From NCBI RefSeq assembly GCF_001692445.1, contig NZ_MAQA01000004.1, positions 110,749 to 174,748 on the forward strand: DNA of 64,000 nucleotides, read 5' to 3'. A model generated the notes under the pieces. The model did not search any database. It saw only the letters and a program-made list of their open reading frames with translations, and was not told the origin of the DNA. The position numbers and the translations under genes were made by a program. This document shows, in pieces, positions 52,560-60,897 of the stretch (position 1 is its first letter; each line of letters starts with the position of its first letter). This stretch comes from Oerskovia enterophila. GTDB taxonomy: Bacteria > Actinomycetota > Actinomycetes > Actinomycetales > Cellulomonadaceae.

Positions 52560-53228
52560 GGCGTTCGAGGTGAGGGTCCACGCCACGAGCCAGCAACCAA
52601 CGGCCAGCAGCACCCCGTGCGCGATCCGTCCTGCTGGCGGCGTGAAGAACTGCGGCAGGTAGAGCGCGAGCCCCGCTGCGAGCGGGACGCCCACCCAGCG
52701 GGGCACGAGCCCGCCGCGCCACCCGGCCACGGCCACGAGCACCCCGCTCGCGCCGATCGTCAGCAGACCCGCGCCGAACATCGTCACCGCGACGGGCTGC
52801 ATCCGGATGGCCTCGATCGTCGTCAGGAAGTCGAGGCTGCCGGTCGAGAGGGCATCCTGCGCGATCGCATGGATCCCGAAGATCTCCGCCCCGAAGTAGG
52901 GCAGGACCAGCCCCGCTCCCAGCCAGCTCGTCACCACCGCGCCCGACGCCGGAGCCTGGCCCCGTGTCCCGGCGAGCCTCTCGCGCAGCGCGAGGAGGGA
53001 GGCGGGGAGCAGCACGAAGCCCGCCGCGCCGCACAGGTGCGCAGCGATCCAACGCCCCGAGGCGAGCGCGGCGGCGAGCTCCGGCGCGGCGACGTCCTCG
53101 GGGACCCACGGGCGTACGAGCGGGAACGCGAGGAAGAGAACGCCCGCGACCACGAGCAGGATCGCTCCAGTGCGGGGGCGGACGAGGCCCAGGTCGGGGC
53201 GGGTCCGGTCGATCGACGGTGCGTTCAT
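52530..53228 (-). CDS. Membrane protein, unknown function (DUF998-like topology)
   Basis: A 232-residue protein with about six helices (roughly 20-40, 62-80, 97-117, 143-163, 168-190, 200-222). A GAEIFGIHAIAQDALSTG segment lies between helices and may face outside. It resembles DUF998/DUF4386-type small membrane proteins but I cannot name a family. AAGGAGAG precedes ATG 53228. It follows the hydrolase-TetR operon in the same direction and may be its last gene. Its final residues (EGDLDRPRG) come from the phased repeat array. Confidence 0.6.
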   Translation of the reverse strand: MNAPSIDRTRPDLGLVRPRTGAILLVVAGVLFLAFPLVRPWVPEDVAAPELAAALASGRWIAAHLCGAAGFVLLPASLLALRERLAGTRGQAPASGAVVTSWLGAGLVLPYFGAEIFGIHAIAQDALSTGSLDFLTTIEAIRMQPVAVTMFGAGLLTIGASGVLVAVAGWRGGLVPRWVGVPLAAGLALYLPQFFTPPAGRIAHGVLLAVGCWLVAWTLTSNAEGDLDRPRG

Positions 53229-53264
53229 GGCGGCTCTCCTTCGGTGGGTGGGACGGCGGTCGCG

Positions 53265-53861
53265 TCAGGACGTGGCGGGGCGGGCGAGGTCCGCGATCCC
53301 GACCACGAGCAGGCCGACGAGGACCTCGAAGCTGTGGTCGACGTCGTCGGGCATCCCGAACCCGCCGAGGAGCTCGAGCGAGACGAACCCGTGGACCGCC
53401 GACCGCACTGCGCGGATCGCGTCGACCGTCGAGGCCTCCGGCAGGCCGAACCCGCGCAGGACCGCCGCGACGACCGCGACGGACTCGGCGCCCGCGAGCG
53501 ACAGCGGGTCGTCGGCCTGCGCGCCGAGGTCGGGCGAGACCTGCGTCGCGGCGTACCTGCCCGGGTGCTCGCGCGCGAAGCCGCGGATCGCGTGCGCGAG
53601 CGCGGAGAGCGCGTCCGGGCCCGAGCGGCCGATCGTCGCCGCCGCCGCAGCGCGCGTGAGGTCGTCGACCGCGACCACGGCGACCGACCGCCGCAGGTCC
53701 GCGAGAGAGCCGACGTGCTTGTAGAGGCTCGGGGTCGCGACCCCGGCCGCCGCGGCGACCTTCGCGAGGGTGAGGTCGGCGAACCCTTGCGGGCCGCCGT
53801 CGTCCACGACCCGCAGCGCGAGGGCCGTGACCGCCTCGCGGCTCAGGCCCGCCCTAGCCAC
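53265..53861 (-). CDS. TetR-family regulator
   Basis: A 198-residue TetR protein: LSREAVTALALRVVDDGGPQGFADLTLAKVAAAAGVATPSLYKHVGSLADLRRSVAV is the helix-turn-helix, followed by a WHG-type C-terminal domain (AAVLRGFGLPEASTVDAIRAVRSAVHGFVSLELLGGFG). GTG 53861 overlaps the hydrolase stop by 8 nt. A 17-bp operator-like dyad lies in the promoter in front of the operon, so it likely represses its own operon. Confidence 0.85.
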   Translation of the reverse strand: MARAGLSREAVTALALRVVDDGGPQGFADLTLAKVAAAAGVATPSLYKHVGSLADLRRSVAVVAVDDLTRAAAAATIGRSGPDALSALAHAIRGFAREHPGRYAATQVSPDLGAQADDPLSLAGAESVAVVAAVLRGFGLPEASTVDAIRAVRSAVHGFVSLELLGGFGMPDDVDHSFEVLVGLLVVGIADLARPATS

Positions 53862-54714
53862 GGGCGGCCCAGCCGTGCGCACCGGCGGACGAGCGCAGGC
53901 CGTCGAGGAACGCGAGGGTCGCGGGCGCGACCACGTCGGGGGACTGGTGCTGCGGATAGTGCCCGACGTCGGGCACCAGGTGGCCCTGCGCGCCGATCGA
54001 CTCCTGGATCCAGGTGAGCTCGGCGGCCTGGTCCGAGAAGTCGGGGTCGAGCGACCCCATGAACGCGACGGCCGGGGCGTGGACCTCGGGGAGCCGCGCC
54101 TCGACCGGTGCGTGCGTGAGGGCGAGCGCGAGCTCGCGGAAGCTGCGCAGACGACCGGGCTCGCGCATCGAGGCGCGGAGCGCGGCCACGTGCTCGGCAT
54201 GCCACGGGGCCTTGCGCCCCTTGGTCAGCGACGAGTAGAAGCCTGCCCACGCGGCGGCGCCCCAGGGGCGGGCCAGGGTGACGCGGTAGAGCAGCCGGCT
54301 CGCGCGGGCGCGGGCGGCGCTCACGGCCGGGTCCCGCAGGAACGGGCCGAGGAGGACGAGGCCCGCGACGGCGTCGGGTCGCTCGGCGGCAGCCCACGTC
54401 GCGGCGCCGGCGCCCATCGAGCTCCCGACCAGGACCGCGGGCCCGCCCAGCTGCTCGACGAGCGCCAGGAGGTCCTGGCCCGTCGCGACGTCGCCGTGCG
54501 TGCGGAAGGTCGTGTCGCTGTCGCCGTGGCCGCGCAGGTCGGTCACGGCGACGCGGTAGCCCGCGGCCACGAGCGGGGGCACGAGGTCGCGGTAGGTCGA
54601 GCGCAGGTCGCCCATGCCGGGGACGGCGACCACGAGCGGGCCCGTGCCGGTCACGGTGTACGCGATGCGCCCCTCGGGGCGGGGGAGGAACTCCACGGTC
54701 TGGTGAGTGCTCAT
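53854..54714 (-). CDS. Alpha/beta-fold hydrolase
   Basis: A 286-residue hydrolase of the haloalkane-dehalogenase/esterase-like group: VVAVPGMGDLRSTYRDLV (oxyanion), VTDLRGHGDSD, nucleophile Ser in VGSSMGAGAA, and catalytic His in VGHYPQHQSPD. No signal peptide. The first gene of the unit, its ATG lies 7 nt after TAGCCT (54727-54722), so the mRNA may be leaderless. The 17-bp dyad at 54723-54739 overlaps that promoter. Substrate unknown; the TetR partner suggests induction by a small molecule it breaks down. Confidence 0.85.
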   Translation of the reverse strand: MSTHQTVEFLPRPEGRIAYTVTGTGPLVVAVPGMGDLRSTYRDLVPPLVAAGYRVAVTDLRGHGDSDTTFRTHGDVATGQDLLALVEQLGGPAVLVGSSMGAGAATWAAAERPDAVAGLVLLGPFLRDPAVSAARARASRLLYRVTLARPWGAAAWAGFYSSLTKGRKAPWHAEHVAALRASMREPGRLRSFRELALALTHAPVEARLPEVHAPAVAFMGSLDPDFSDQAAELTWIQESIGAQGHLVPDVGHYPQHQSPDVVAPATLAFLDGLRSSAGAHGWAARG

Positions 54715-54722
54715 AGCGAATA

Positions 54723-54739
54723 GGCTAATGCCATTAGCC
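54723..54739 (-). promoter_or_regulatory. TetR-type operator in the hydrolase promoter
   Basis: GGCTAATG-C-CATTAGCC is a perfect 17-bp dyad. It fills the 18-bp spacer between minus-strand TTGCAC (54751-54746) and TAGCCT (54727-54722) and touches the -10, the standard site for a TetR repressor. Confidence 0.75.
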
Positions 54740-54772
54740 AAGGGTGTGCAAGAGGGGCACGTGGGTCTGTCC

Positions 54773-54804
54773 GTCACCCTCGGCAGGAGAGCCCGTCACC
54801 GTCG
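54773..54804. repeat. Second, shorter array of the phased 10-bp motif
   Basis: GTCACCCTCG at 54773-54782 and GTCACCGTCG at 54795-54804 are 22 bp apart, as in the larger array. The second unit overlaps the stop codon of the GH15 gene. Confidence 0.6.
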
Positions 54805-56820
54805 GCGGGCCGCCTCGAAGTGCCCCGCGTCGTCGCGCCGCTCCTCGGCCCGCACCACGTGCACGACCGCGTTGATGAGCGCGAGGTGCGTGAACGCCTG
54901 CGGGAAGTTCCCCAGGTGACGACCCGAGTGCGGGTCGATCTCCTCGGCGTACAGGTCGAGCTCGCTCGCGAACGACAGCAGCCTCTCGCACAGCGCCCGC
55001 GCCCGGTCGAGCTCCCCGACCTCGACGAGCGCCGACACGAGCCAGAACGAGCAGATCGTGAACGTCCCCTCCTCGCCCGAGAGCCCGTCGTCGGTCTCGT
55101 CGGTGCGGTACCTCAGCACGAGCCCGTTGACCGTGAGCTCGCTCGCGATCGCGTCGACCGTCGCGACCACGCGCGGGTCGTCGGACGGCAGGAACCGCAG
55201 GAGCGGGACGAGCAGCAGCGACGCGTCCAGGGCGTCGGAGCCGTAGCGCTGGACGAGCACCCCGCGCGCGTCGACCCCGTGCTCGAGCACGTCGGCGCGG
55301 ATCTCGTCGGCCACGGCCTGCCACTGGTCGGCGTAGTCGGGCTCGTCGTACATCCGGGCCAGGCGCGCCCCGCGGTCGAGAGCGACCCAGCACATGACCT
55401 TCGACGACGTGAAGTGCTGGGGCTCGCCGCGGATCTCCCACAGCCCGCGGTCGGGCTCGCGCCAGTGCGCGGCGGCCTCCTCGACCTGGGCCTTGAGGAC
55501 GGGCCACAGGGACTCGGGCAGCTGCTCGCGCGACTTGGCGTGCAGGTACACCGAGTCGAGCACGGCGCCCCACATGTCGTGCTGCTGCTGGTCGTACGCG
55601 GCGTTCCCGACGCGCACCGGTCGGGCGTCGTCGTACCCCGCAAGGTGGTCGAGCGTGCTCTCGGTGAGCTCGGTCTCGCCCCCCACGCCGTACATGATCT
55701 GCAGCTCGCGCCCGTCCCGGCAGACGTCGTGCACGAACGCGAAGAAGTCGTCTGCCTCGCGGTCGAGGCCCAGGGTGTACAGGCCCCACAGCGCGAACGT
55801 CGAGTCGCGGACCCACGCGTAGCGGTAGTCCCAGTTCCGCTCGCCCTGGGGTGCCTCGGGCAGGGACGTGGTCGCGGCGGCGAGCAGCGCCCCGGTCGGG
55901 GCGTACGTGAGCCCCTTGAGCGTGAGCGCGCTGCGCTGGAGGTACGAACGCCACGGGTGGTCGGGGAAGACGCCCTGCGTGATCCAGTCGCGCCAGTACT
56001 GCTCGGTGCGGCCCAGGGCGTCGGCGGCCTCGGGCCAGGTCGTGGGGGTGGGACGGTCGGACCACGACAGCGTGACGTACGCGGTCTCGCCCGCGCTCAT
56101 GCGCGTGCGGCCCTGCGCGCGACGGTCCTCGACGCCGAGCCGCAGGCTGCCGCTCAGGCGCAGGTCGGGGGTCGAGGCGTGCGCCGAGCGGGTCACGAGC
56201 GTGCTGTACGTGGGCCCCTCGTACTCCCACCGCGCGGGCTCGCGCCCGTAGTCCGGGAGCGGCTCGCACACGACCTCGACGTCCACGGTGCCGTTGACGC
56301 ACACGATGGTGCGCAGCAGCATGTGCTCGGCGTCGCAGTCCGTGGGCGTGCGCCGGTGCGTCCGTGAGCGTTCGTCGACGTTGTGCCACGGCCCCATGAG
56401 CATCGCGTCGCGCACGACGAGCCAGCCCGTGGGCGTCTGCCACGTCGTCTCGAGCACGAGCGTGCCCGGCACGTAGCGCCGCGCCGCAGGCACGCGCGCG
56501 CCGTACGGCCCCACGCGGAACGAGCCCGCCCCCCGGTCGAGCACCGCCGCGAAGATGCTGGGCGCGTCGGGGCGCGGCACGCACATCCACTCGATCGCGC
56601 CGCTCGGGGCCACGAGCGCGTTGCACTCGCAGTCGGACAGGAACGCGTACTCCGCGATCCCGGGGTACGCCGAACGTCGCCCGCTCGGCACCTGGGCGCC
56701 GCCCGCGTGCGTCACGGGCGAGTCGAGCCCGTCGCCCGCGTCCACGGGCCGGGCCGAGTCCGCCGGGGCGAGCGGGGCGGCGTCCTGGGTGGTCTCGCGA
56801 TCGGCACGCGGAGCGTTCAT
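54796..56820 (-). CDS. GH15 family glycoside hydrolase (glucoamylase/trehalase-like)
   Basis: A 674-residue cytoplasmic enzyme, no signal peptide. The N-terminal beta-sandwich (IAEYAFLSDCECNALVAPSGAIEWMCVPRPDAPSIFAAVLD) leads into the (alpha/alpha)6 catalytic domain. NWDYRYAWVRDSTFALWGLYTLG is a family signature, GLWEIRGEPQHFTSSKVMCWVALDR carries the general acid Glu, and EEIDPHSGRHLGNFPQAFTHLALIN carries the general base Glu. Actinobacterial members include trehalases and glucoamylases; which applies cannot be decided. The first 70 residues are variable. ATG 56820 is chosen; the frame extends to 56940. Confidence 0.9.
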   Translation of the reverse strand: MNAPRADRETTQDAAPLAPADSARPVDAGDGLDSPVTHAGGAQVPSGRRSAYPGIAEYAFLSDCECNALVAPSGAIEWMCVPRPDAPSIFAAVLDRGAGSFRVGPYGARVPAARRYVPGTLVLETTWQTPTGWLVVRDAMLMGPWHNVDERSRTHRRTPTDCDAEHMLLRTIVCVNGTVDVEVVCEPLPDYGREPARWEYEGPTYSTLVTRSAHASTPDLRLSGSLRLGVEDRRAQGRTRMSAGETAYVTLSWSDRPTPTTWPEAADALGRTEQYWRDWITQGVFPDHPWRSYLQRSALTLKGLTYAPTGALLAAATTSLPEAPQGERNWDYRYAWVRDSTFALWGLYTLGLDREADDFFAFVHDVCRDGRELQIMYGVGGETELTESTLDHLAGYDDARPVRVGNAAYDQQQHDMWGAVLDSVYLHAKSREQLPESLWPVLKAQVEEAAAHWREPDRGLWEIRGEPQHFTSSKVMCWVALDRGARLARMYDEPDYADQWQAVADEIRADVLEHGVDARGVLVQRYGSDALDASLLLVPLLRFLPSDDPRVVATVDAIASELTVNGLVLRYRTDETDDGLSGEEGTFTICSFWLVSALVEVGELDRARALCERLLSFASELDLYAEEIDPHSGRHLGNFPQAFTHLALINAVVHVVRAEERRDDAGHFEAARRR

Positions 56821-56865
56821 GCAGCCAGCGTGCGCCTCGGGGCGGCAGTTGTCAGGTGGAGCGGT

Positions 56866-56916
56866 GCCCGACGGCGGAGCGCACCCAGGAGCGTGCGGTG
56901 CGCTCCGGCGTCGGGC
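56866..56916. repeat. Palindromic hairpin in GH15/FKBP divergent region
   Basis: 20-bp arms from GCCCGACGGCGGAGCGCACC to their complement, with one mismatch, and an 11-nt loop. The stem begins with the same GCCCGACGGC word used in hairpins at 35467 and 39757, but here it lies between divergent genes, where no terminator is needed. About 200 bp of this region hold no other feature. Confidence 0.65.
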
Positions 56917-57018
56917 GGGCCGAGTCGGGCAGGGGTGCACCGGCGCGGGCCGGTGCTGGCCGCTGCCGGGCGCTTAGGCTTGTCCCCGAAACCCTGACTC
57001 CCACCGAGAGGTAGCACC

Positions 57019-57423
57019 ATGAGCACGCAGCTCCCCACCGCGTCCGGCACGTTCGGCGACAAGCCCGTCCTGACCTTCCCCGAGGGCGGCGCACCCGCCG
57101 GCCTCCAGGTCCAGGTCCTCGAGGAGGGCAGCGGCCCCGTCGTCACCGCGGGTCGCACCATCGTCGTGAACTACCTGGGTCAGGTGTGGGACGGCGACAT
57201 CTTCGACACCTCGTACGACCGCGGCCAGACCATCTCGTTCCCCATCGGGACCGGCGCGGTCATCGGCGGCTGGGACAAGGGCCTCGTGGGCCAGAACGTC
57301 GGCTCGCGCGTCCTGCTCTCGATCCCGCCGGAGCACGGCTACGGCATGCGCGGCGTCCCCCAGGCGGGCATCGGCGGCACGGACACGCTGGTCTTCGTGG
57401 TGGACGTCGTCGGGGTCCAGTGA
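57019..57423 (+). CDS. FKBP-type peptidyl-prolyl isomerase
   Basis: A 134-residue cytoplasmic FKBP. Domain hallmarks: VVNYLGQVWDGDIFDTSYDRGQTISFPIGTGAVIGGWDKGLVGQNVGSRVLLSIPPEHGYGMRGVPQAGIGGTDTLVFVVDVV, of which the short motifs FDTSYDRGQ, VIGGWDKG and IPPEHGYG mark the active site. No signal peptide or lipobox is present, unlike many actinobacterial FKBPs. GAGAGG precedes ATG 57019. Convergent with the methyltransferase gene. Confidence 0.93.
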   Translation: MSTQLPTASGTFGDKPVLTFPEGGAPAGLQVQVLEEGSGPVVTAGRTIVVNYLGQVWDGDIFDTSYDRGQTISFPIGTGAVIGGWDKGLVGQNVGSRVLLSIPPEHGYGMRGVPQAGIGGTDTLVFVVDVVGVQ

Positions 57424-57458
57424 CTCCTCGCGACTGACGGGCCGGGGCCCTCAGGTCC

Positions 57459-58706
57459 TCACCGGGCGACGCTGCGCGTCACCGTGAACTTGGGGCCCCG
57501 GCCCGCCTGCGTCGTGGGGCCGACAGCGCGCTCGAGCGCGGGACGGTAGCGCAGGTGCGAGTTGTAGACGGTCCACAGCTCACCGCCCGGGCGCAGCACG
57601 CGCCCTGCGGCCGCGAACATGCGGTGCGCGACGCCCGTGCTCAGGGCCGCGCCCTGGTGGAAGGGCGGGTTGCACAGCACGACGTCGGCGCTGCGGTCCG
57701 CGAGCGAGGAACCCACGTCGTCGCGCACCACGCGCACCCGCTCGCCCACGCCGTCGGCCTCTGCCGTGGCGCGGGCCGAGCGCACCGCGGCCTCCGACTG
57801 GTCGGTCGCCACGACCAGGGCGTCCGGGCGCGAGCGCGCGAACGAGACCGCGAGGATGCCCGTGCCGCAGCCCAGGTCCACGGCATCGGTCGCACCGGGC
57901 GAGACCTGGTCGAGGAAGCCCAGCAGGTAGCGCGTGCCGATGTCGAGGCTCGCGCCCGCGAACGCCGCGCCGTACGCGACCACGTCCAGGTCGAGCTCGC
58001 CCAGGTGCGCGGTCACGGGATACGTGAGGTCGACGGAGGGCCGGGGCCCGCGGGCCACCAGGACGCGCGACTTCTGCCGCGCGAGGCTCGCCCGCACGTC
58101 CGTGAAGGACTCCGCCAGCACGTCGTTCATGGCCGGGGTCATGTGCTTGAGGCGGCCCCCCGCGAGCAGGAGCACGTCCGGGGCGGCGTACCGCGCCACG
58201 TGCTCCGCGACGTCGCGGAGCGCGGCGAGCGAGCGCGGGAGCTGGAGCACGACGACGCGTGCCCCCCGCAGCAGGTCCTCACCGAGCGGGAGATGGGTGA
58301 ACGTGGCGTCCAGGCCGGGGAACGCGCCGCGCGACGCTTCCTGGGCGTTGCGGTCCAGGGCGGTCTCGCTCATGAGGGCGTCCTGGTGGACCCGGACGCC
58401 CGAGAGCCCGTGCGCCACCACGGCACCCAGGGTCAGCGCCCCGAACCGGTCGTCGATCACGACGACCTCCCCGGGGCCGGTCGCGGCCAGGGCGCTCGCG
58501 GCCTCGTCGAGCAGCAGCCTGTCGGTCGCGTCGACCGCCACGAGCGTGGGGTCTGCCGTACCGCCGCGCGGGTGACCGGGGCCGTCGTCGGGCGCGAAGC
58601 GCTCGAGCCCCGCGAGCAGCCGGTCGAGGGCGGCCTGGTCGCGCGCGGGCTGGGGGCGCGCAGGCGTGCTGGGCGTGACGGGGTGGTCGGAGGTGGGGGA
58701 GGGCAC
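57459..58706 (-). CDS. RsmC/RlmG-like rRNA guanine-N2 methyltransferase
   Basis: A 415-residue protein with the duplicated fold of RsmC and RlmG: an N-terminal degenerate methyltransferase-like half (TGPGEVVVIDDRFGALTLGAVVAHGLSG) and an active C-terminal half with the SAM motif VDLGCGTGILAVSFAR and the catalytic NPPF. These enzymes methylate G1207 of 16S or G1835 of 23S rRNA (E. coli numbering); which target applies here is unclear. GTG 58706 is the first start after a low-complexity lead; the Shine-Dalgarno is weak. Confidence 0.82.
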   Translation of the reverse strand: MPSPTSDHPVTPSTPARPQPARDQAALDRLLAGLERFAPDDGPGHPRGGTADPTLVAVDATDRLLLDEAASALAATGPGEVVVIDDRFGALTLGAVVAHGLSGVRVHQDALMSETALDRNAQEASRGAFPGLDATFTHLPLGEDLLRGARVVVLQLPRSLAALRDVAEHVARYAAPDVLLLAGGRLKHMTPAMNDVLAESFTDVRASLARQKSRVLVARGPRPSVDLTYPVTAHLGELDLDVVAYGAAFAGASLDIGTRYLLGFLDQVSPGATDAVDLGCGTGILAVSFARSRPDALVVATDQSEAAVRSARATAEADGVGERVRVVRDDVGSSLADRSADVVLCNPPFHQGAALSTGVAHRMFAAAGRVLRPGGELWTVYNSHLRYRPALERAVGPTTQAGRGPKFTVTRSVAR

Positions 58707-58740
58707 AGGACAAGTCTGCCCTGCCCCGACCCGCCCGGCG

Positions 58741-59610
58741 TCAGCGCAGGTGGGCGGCGGCGGCCTCGCGGACCGCCGCCGCGACCCGGTCGAGCGTCGG
58801 GGAGTGCAGGCGCCACTGCTGCCAGTACTGCGGCACGGTCAGGCTCGCTGCGTCGTCGAACCCCACGAGCCGGCCTGCAGCCTCCGCCTCCTGGCTCTGG
58901 AGGTCGGGCAGCATGCCCCAGCCCATGCCGAGCTCGACCGCCCGCAGGAACTCGTGCGAGGCCGGGACGTGGTGGCGCGGGCCGCCCGCACGACCACGCA
59001 GGTAGCGGTCCTGGAGGTCGTCCTTGCGGTCGAACACCAGGACGGGCGCCGCAGCGAGCGCGGCAGTCGTGGGACCCCCGGGGAACCAGCGCTCGACGAA
59101 CGCGGGGCTCGCGAAGGGGCGGTAGCGCATCCGGCCCAACGGCGTCGAGCGGCAGCCGGGCACGGCAGCGGCGACCGACGTGATCGTGGCGACGGCCGTG
59201 CCGTCCCGCAGGAGGTCGATCGAGTGGTCCTGGTCCTCGCGCAGGATCTCCAGCCGGGCCCAGGACGAGGCCTCGGCGAGCACGGGCAGGGCCCAGGTCG
59301 TCAGGGCGTCGCCCGTGATGACGAGCGTGATCTCCGGGGTGCTGCCCGAGGTGAGGTCCAGCTCGGCCAGGACCTCGGCGTGCTGGAGCGCGAGCCGGCG
59401 CGCGTGGCGCACGAGCACCTCGCCGGGCGCCGTGAGCGTCGCGGGCCGGCCCCGGCGCACCAGCACCTGGCCTACGGCGGCCTCGAGCGCACGCATGCGC
59501 TGGCTGACGGCGGAAGGGGTCACGCCGAGGTGCTGCGCGGCGGCCTCGAACGTGCCCGTGGTCGCGATCGCGTCGAGCGTCCGGAGCTGGTCGGGCTGGA
59601 GGTCCACCAT
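58741..59610 (-). CDS. lysG: LysG/ArgP-type LysR regulator
   Basis: A 289-residue LysR-type regulator: LQPDQLRTLDAIATTGTFEAAAQHLGVTPSAVSQRMRALEAAVGQVLVRRGRP is the helix-turn-helix, followed by a periplasmic-binding-like effector domain. The ArgP/LysG subgroup carries ELGMGWGMLPDLQS and LVFDRKDDLQDRYL. It is divergent from a LysE-type exporter, the classical arrangement in Corynebacterium where LysG with lysine or arginine activates lysE. TAAGAT (59622-59617) lies 6 nt before ATG 59610, so it is probably leaderless. Confidence 0.92.
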   Translation of the reverse strand: MVDLQPDQLRTLDAIATTGTFEAAAQHLGVTPSAVSQRMRALEAAVGQVLVRRGRPATLTAPGEVLVRHARRLALQHAEVLAELDLTSGSTPEITLVITGDALTTWALPVLAEASSWARLEILREDQDHSIDLLRDGTAVATITSVAAAVPGCRSTPLGRMRYRPFASPAFVERWFPGGPTTAALAAAPVLVFDRKDDLQDRYLRGRAGGPRHHVPASHEFLRAVELGMGWGMLPDLQSQEAEAAGRLVGFDDAASLTVPQYWQQWRLHSPTLDRVAAAVREAAAAHLR

Positions 59611-59679
59611 GAGCAGATCTTAGGGTTCTGCAGAAACATTCGCTGTACTGAACCCCGGGCCGTGCCTACCGTGGAGGGC

Positions 59680-60291
59680 GTGACCACCCTCGCGCCCCTG
59701 ATCGCCGGCCTCGGCACCGGACTGTCCCTGATCGTCGCGATCGGCTCGCAGAACGCGTTCGTGCTCCGGCAGGGGCTGCGGCGCGAGCACGTCCTGCCCG
59801 TGGTCCTGGTGTGCGCGCTGTCGGACCTGGTGCTCGTCGCGGCGGGCGTCGCGGGCCTGGGCGTGCTCGTCTCGAACGCACCCGTGCTGCTCGCGGTCGT
59901 GCGCTGGGGAGGTGCCGCGTTCCTGCTCGTCCTGGCGGTGCAGGCCGCCCGGCGCGCGCTGCGTCCCGCGACCCTCGAGGCGGCCGGAGGTGGGCTGCGG
60001 ATGTCGGTGGGTGCCGCCGTCGGGACCGCGCTCGCCCTGACGTGGCTCAACCCGCACGTCTACCTCGACACGGTCCTGCTGCTCGGCTCGCTCGCGGCCG
60101 CGTACGGGGAGAGCGGGCGCTGGGTCTTCGGGGCCGGGGCGGGGATCGCGAGCATCGTGTGGTTCACGACGCTGGGATTCGGGGCGCGAGTGCTCGCCCC
60201 GGTCTTCGCACGACCCGTCGCGTGGCGCGTGCTCGACGGCGGGATCGCGCTCGTCATGGCCGTGCTCGCGGTCGTGCTCGTGGTGCGCTGA
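59680..60291 (+). CDS. lysE: LysE/ArgO-type basic amino acid exporter
   Basis: A 203-residue exporter with five or six helices: GLGTGLSLIVAIGSQNAFVLRQGLRREHV is the family N-terminal signature, and TWLNPHVYLDTVLLLGS is the second. It exports lysine/arginine when intracellular levels rise. GTG 59680 lies 7 nt after TACCGT (59667-59672), so leaderless translation is likely; the GGAGG just upstream is too close to act as a normal ribosome site. GTG 59671 is an alternative. Confidence 0.92.
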   Translation: MTTLAPLIAGLGTGLSLIVAIGSQNAFVLRQGLRREHVLPVVLVCALSDLVLVAAGVAGLGVLVSNAPVLLAVVRWGGAAFLLVLAVQAARRALRPATLEAAGGGLRMSVGAAVGTALALTWLNPHVYLDTVLLLGSLAAAYGESGRWVFGAGAGIASIVWFTTLGFGARVLAPVFARPVAWRVLDGGIALVMAVLAVVLVVR

Positions 60292-60301
60292 CGTGTCGCC
60301 C

Positions 60302-60319
60302 TCCGGGTGTCGACCCGGA
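60302..60319 (+). terminator. Short hairpin after lysE
   Basis: Perfect 7-bp stem TCCGGGT / ACCCGGA with a GTCG loop, 10 bp after the lysE stop. Confidence 0.4.
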
Positions 60320-60553
60320 ACCGTGGTGCGCCCCGGTGCTGAACACGGGTAGCGGTGTCGTGGGGCTGCCGGGTCGGTGCCGAGCACGAGGTCGTGGTCG
60401 TTCTGGCGGGCTTGGCGACCGCAAGGTCGTGCTCGAGCGAGCGCAACGTCGTGATCGGCGCCACGGAGGGGCACGGATGGGCACGGATGCCCACGGATGC
60501 CAACTGACGGCCACGGCGCCCCGGCGGGCCCCGCCGTCTGGCACGCTGGGCGC
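60320..60553. other. Intergenic region with a 10-bp tandem repeat
   Basis: About 235 bp without a gene. GGCACGGATG, GGCACGGATG and CCCACGGATG follow one another at 60470-60499. Otherwise nothing recognised; a promoter for the next gene should be here. Confidence 0.45.
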
Positions 60554-60862
60554 GTGGACGAACAGAGCACCGAGACCCCGGCCCGCGTGGCCATCACCTA
60601 CTGCACGCAGTGCAACTGGATGCTGCGCGCGGCGTGGCTCGCGCAGGAGCTGCTGACGACGTTCGGGACCCGGCTCACCGAGGTGGCGCTGGTGCCCGGC
60701 ACGGGCGGGATCTTCCAGATCCACGTGGGTGACGAGCTGGTGTGGGACCGCAAGGAGAAGAAGGGCTTCCCCGAGGTCCCGGTGCTCAAGCGGATCGTGC
60801 GCGACCGCGTGGCCCCCGGCCTCGCGCTCGGTCACACCGACCGCGCCGGGGGCGCCTCCTAG
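60554..60862 (+). CDS. SelT/SelW/SelH-like (Rdx) protein, Cys form
   Basis: A 102-residue thioredoxin-like protein. VAITYCTQCNWMLRAAWLAQELLTTFG carries the redox-like CxxC at Cys17 and Cys20, where eukaryotic SelW has Cys-x-x-Sec. VALVPGTGGIFQIHVGDELVWDRKEKKGFPEVPVLKRIVRD completes the Rdx fold. Both positions are cysteine, and no in-frame UGA is involved. GTG 60554 has no strong Shine-Dalgarno. Function probably thiol redox, unproven in bacteria. Confidence 0.88.
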   Translation: MDEQSTETPARVAITYCTQCNWMLRAAWLAQELLTTFGTRLTEVALVPGTGGIFQIHVGDELVWDRKEKKGFPEVPVLKRIVRDRVAPGLALGHTDRAGGAS

Positions 60863-60897
60863 CCGCTGCCTCCGGGCCGCTCAGACGACGCGAGGCG

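Noticed and set aside
60554..60862. Selenoprotein with UGA-encoded selenocysteine
   Set aside because: The active-site positions are both ordinary cysteine codons (C17 and C20), and no in-frame TGA occurs before the stop.
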